From Chloroflexota bacterium (GTDB taxonomy: Bacteria > Chloroflexota > Limnocylindria > QHBO01), in assembly GCA_005879775.1 (NCBI GenBank), contig VBJX01000132.1, positions 1 to 6,721 on the forward strand: a stretch of 6,721 nt of DNA. Direction: 5' to 3'. The notes under the pieces were generated by a model. That model was not told the DNA's origin. It saw only the letters and a program-made list of their open reading frames with translations, and did not search any database. The translations under genes and the position numbers were made by a program. Positions 4,500 to 6,721 of the stretch are shown piece by piece. The number at the start of each line of letters is the position of its first letter. Position 1 is the stretch's first letter.

Positions 4500-6721
4500 A
4501 TGCGCGTTCCGCTCTCCTGGCTGCGCGAGTACGTCAGCTTTGACCTGTCCCCGGAGCAGCTCGCCGAGGAGCTGACGATGCGCGGCATGGAGGTCTCGCA
4601 CATCGAAGTGACCGGCGCCGACTGGAGCGGCGTGGTGGTCGGGCGGCTGCTGGCCGTCGAGCGCCATCCGAACGCCGACAAGCTGTGGCTCACCAGCGTG
4701 GACATCGGCGATGGAGAGCCGCTGCAGATCGTGTGCGGTGCGGACAACATCTCGCCCGATGACCTGGTCCCCGTGGCGCTGGTGGGATCGACCCTGGGCG
4801 GCGGGCGCAAGATCGAGCGCAGCAGGATCCGCGGGGTGGACTCGCAGGGGATGCTGTGCAGCGCCATCGAGCTGGGTCTGGGCGACGATGCCGAGGGGAT
4901 CCACCTGCTCGGTCGCGGCGACGAGTACCCGCTGGGCGCTGACCTGAGGCCGATCCTGGGCGAGGTGGTTCTCGACGTGGACGTCAAGCCCAATCGTGGC
5001 GACGCCCTCTCGATGATCGGCCTGGCACGCGAGATCGCCGCCTTCGTAGGTGACCAGGTCAGCGTGCGGATCGAGGACGCGGAGGCCTGCCCGCGCTTCA
5101 CCGCCCGCTGGTTCGAGGGGGTGAGCAACGGATCCTCGCCGGCGTGGATGCAGCGCCGCCTGCTGGCGGCCGGGATGCGCCCGATCAGCGCGGTGGTGGA
5201 CGTCACCAACTACGTGATGGTCGAGCTCGGGCAGCCGATGCACGCGTATGACGCTGATGCCGTGCCCGGTGGACGGATCGTGGTGCGCCGGGCCCGGGAC
5301 GGAGAGCGGCTGGTCACCCTCGATCACGAGGAGCGCACGCTCGACCCACGGATGCTGGTGATCGCCGACAAGGCTCGGGCCATCGGCCTGGCCGGGATCA
5401 TGGGTGGCGCCGAGACCGAGGTGACCGGGGAGACGACACGGGTCATCCTCGAGTCGGCGATCTTCAACGGCCCGATCATCCGCAACACGGCACGCAGGCT
5501 GGCCCTGCGTTCCGAGGCGAGCATGCGGCACGAGAAGGGGATCGGCCACGAGCTGCCGCGCCTGGCGGCGGATCGCGCAGCGCGCCTCATCGCCGAGATC
5601 ACCGGGGCCAGGGTGGCGTCGGGCATCGTCGACAACGATCCCGCTCCACGCCCGCTCGCGGTGGTGCACGTCGAGGTGAGCCGTGCGGAACGGCTGCTGG
5701 GCATCGCGTTGAGCGCGGCCGGGATCGCCGAGCTGTTGCGGCCGCTCGAGTTCGAGGTGGAGCCCGATGGCGAGGGAGCGGTGGCGGTCTCGGTGCCGTC
5801 GCACCGCCTGGACGTCGTCAGCCCCGAGGACGTGGCCGAGGAGATCGCCCGCAGCCACGGCTACGAGAGGATCGCCGGGCGCCTGCCGATCGCGGAGCTG
5901 CCGCCGTTCCGTCCCGATCCGGGTGAGCCGCGCCATCGGGTCCGGCGCATCCTGGCGGGACTCGGGTTGGACGAGGTGGTGAGCCACGCGCTCATCGGTG
6001 CGAACGACCTGGCGCGCAGCGGGTATGACCCCGCGGATCCCTCGCTGGTGCGCCTTGCCAACCCGCTCGCCGAGCAGCACGCCATCCTGCGGCCGGTGAT
6101 GTACCCCTCGATGCTGGCCGCGATGGCGGAGAACGTGCGCCAGCGGCGCACCGACCCGTGGCTCTTCGAGGTTGGCAAGATCTACTGGGCCGCAGGCGCC
6201 GGATCGAAGGCGCCGGCCTGGGCGGAGACGGCCGGCACCGGGCGCTTCGAGGCCTGGCACGTGGTCATCGGCCTCCTGGGACCGCGGGCGCCGCGGGGTA
6301 TCGACGGTGAGGCACGCGACGCAGGCATCGGTGATCTGAAGGGGATCGTCGAGGCGCTGCACCGCGCGTTGGGCGCCGCCCCTCCGGCGTGGGCAGCCGA
6401 GCCCGAGGGCGAACGCCATCAGCACCTTCATCCGGGCCGCTCCGCTCGCATGGTGGGGGTGGGGGGACGAGCCTATGGCAGCATCGGCGAGGTGGATCCG
6501 AGGATTGCCGCCGATTGGGACCTGCCCGGCCGGCCGGTTGTGGCAGCGATCAACCTGGGGCAGCTGGCCGAGCAGCTTCCCGGCGAGGTGCGCGCCAGGC
6601 CGGTGCCTGCGGCCCAGCCGCTCGACCGCGACCTGGCCGTCGTCCTCGACGAGTCCACGCCGGTCGGAGAGCTGCTGCGCATCGTGCGCATGAACGCGGG
6701 CCCGCTCCTTGTCGAGGCCCG
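4500..6721 (+). CDS. pheT: Phenylalanyl-tRNA synthetase beta subunit, 3'-truncated
   Basis: Beta subunit of PheRS, which binds tRNA-Phe and hydrolyses mischarged Tyr-tRNA-Phe. The frame is open from the ATG at 4500 to the window edge: 740 complete codons of an expected 800 or so. Domains in order: N-terminal segment MRVPLSWLREYV; EMAP-type OB fold (about 40-150: VVVGRLLAVERHPNADKL, SQGMLCSAIELGL); B3/B4 editing domain (about 195-375), with DVTNYVMVELGQPMHAYD (His248), AGIMGGAETEV and LESAIF (Glu318), whose His and Glu match residues linked to editing in Thermus; B5 domain (about 393-463: VPSHRLDVVSPEDVAEEIARSHGY); the inactive synthetase-like core (about 475-690); and the start of the C-terminal FDX-ACB domain (about 700 on: PLDRDLAVVLDE). 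It starts 6 bases after the pheS stop with no strong ribosome-binding site, so translational coupling is likely. No frameshift is seen. Confidence 0.97.
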   Translation, partial: MRVPLSWLREYVSFDLSPEQLAEELTMRGMEVSHIEVTGADWSGVVVGRLLAVERHPNADKLWLTSVDIGDGEPLQIVCGADNISPDDLVPVALVGSTLGGGRKIERSRIRGVDSQGMLCSAIELGLGDDAEGIHLLGRGDEYPLGADLRPILGEVVLDVDVKPNRGDALSMIGLAREIAAFVGDQVSVRIEDAEACPRFTARWFEGVSNGSSPAWMQRRLLAAGMRPISAVVDVTNYVMVELGQPMHAYDADAVPGGRIVVRRARDGERLVTLDHEERTLDPRMLVIADKARAIGLAGIMGGAETEVTGETTRVILESAIFNGPIIRNTARRLALRSEASMRHEKGIGHELPRLAADRAARLIAEITGARVASGIVDNDPAPRPLAVVHVEVSRAERLLGIALSAAGIAELLRPLEFEVEPDGEGAVAVSVPSHRLDVVSPEDVAEEIARSHGYERIAGRLPIAELPPFRPDPGEPRHRVRRILAGLGLDEVVSHALIGANDLARSGYDPADPSLVRLANPLAEQHAILRPVMYPSMLAAMAENVRQRRTDPWLFEVGKIYWAAGAGSKAPAWAETAGTGRFEAWHVVIGLLGPRAPRGIDGEARDAGIGDLKGIVEALHRALGAAPPAWAAEPEGERHQHLHPGRSARMVGVGGRAYGSIGEVDPRIAADWDLPGRPVVAAINLGQLAEQLPGEVRARPVPAAQPLDRDLAVVLDESTPVGELLRIVRMNAGPLLVEA

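Overview
This is a GC-rich (about two-thirds G+C by eye) bacterial housekeeping window, all of it coded on the + strand. The order is thrS (5'-truncated), a small VOC-fold gene, infC, rpmI, rplT, pheS and pheT (3'-truncated). It is a translation cluster: two aminoacyl-tRNA synthetases around initiation factor IF3 and ribosomal proteins L35 and L20. The thrS-infC-rpmI-rplT-pheST order is widespread in bacteria. The GC content, the protein sequences and the Cys4 insertion in PheS lean me towards an uncultured Chloroflexota-like (for example Limnocylindria-type) or other high-GC Gram-positive-type genome. That assignment is a low-certainty inference.

Layout. Bases 1-1396 hold ThrRS from the end of its editing domain to its C-terminus. 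Bases 1397-1477 are a short spacer with two small inverted repeats and no T-tract. Bases 1478-1843 encode a 121-aa glyoxalase/bleomycin-resistance-like protein that is not part of the classical cluster. Bases 1844-2044 are the longest non-coding gap. Its 3' end has a good sigma-70-type promoter (TTGACC-N18-TATAGT), with an imperfect palindrome over the -35 box. Bases 2045-3306 are a tight infC-rpmI-rplT operon with gaps of 2 and 9 bases and AGGGA ribosome-binding sites. Bases 3306-3365 hold a perfect 18-base palindrome and then a strong intrinsic terminator. pheS starts only 21 bases after the terminator's T-tract and is followed 6 bases later by pheT, which runs off the window inside its last (FDX-ACB) domain.

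Working together: ThrRS charges tRNA-Thr, and PheS and PheT form the alpha2beta2 enzyme that charges tRNA-Phe. IF3 controls start-codon and initiator-tRNA fidelity on the 30S subunit. L35 and L20 are 50S proteins, L20 being needed early in assembly. The VOC protein has no visible link to translation.

I found no previously undescribed system. The points worth a second look are the Ala/Pro-rich repeat-built tail on IF3, the terminator set almost directly against pheS with no visible promoter of its own, the VOC gene between thrS and infC with apparently lost metal ligands, the uncertain infC start codon, and the NCPES variant of the ThrRS NCPGH motif.
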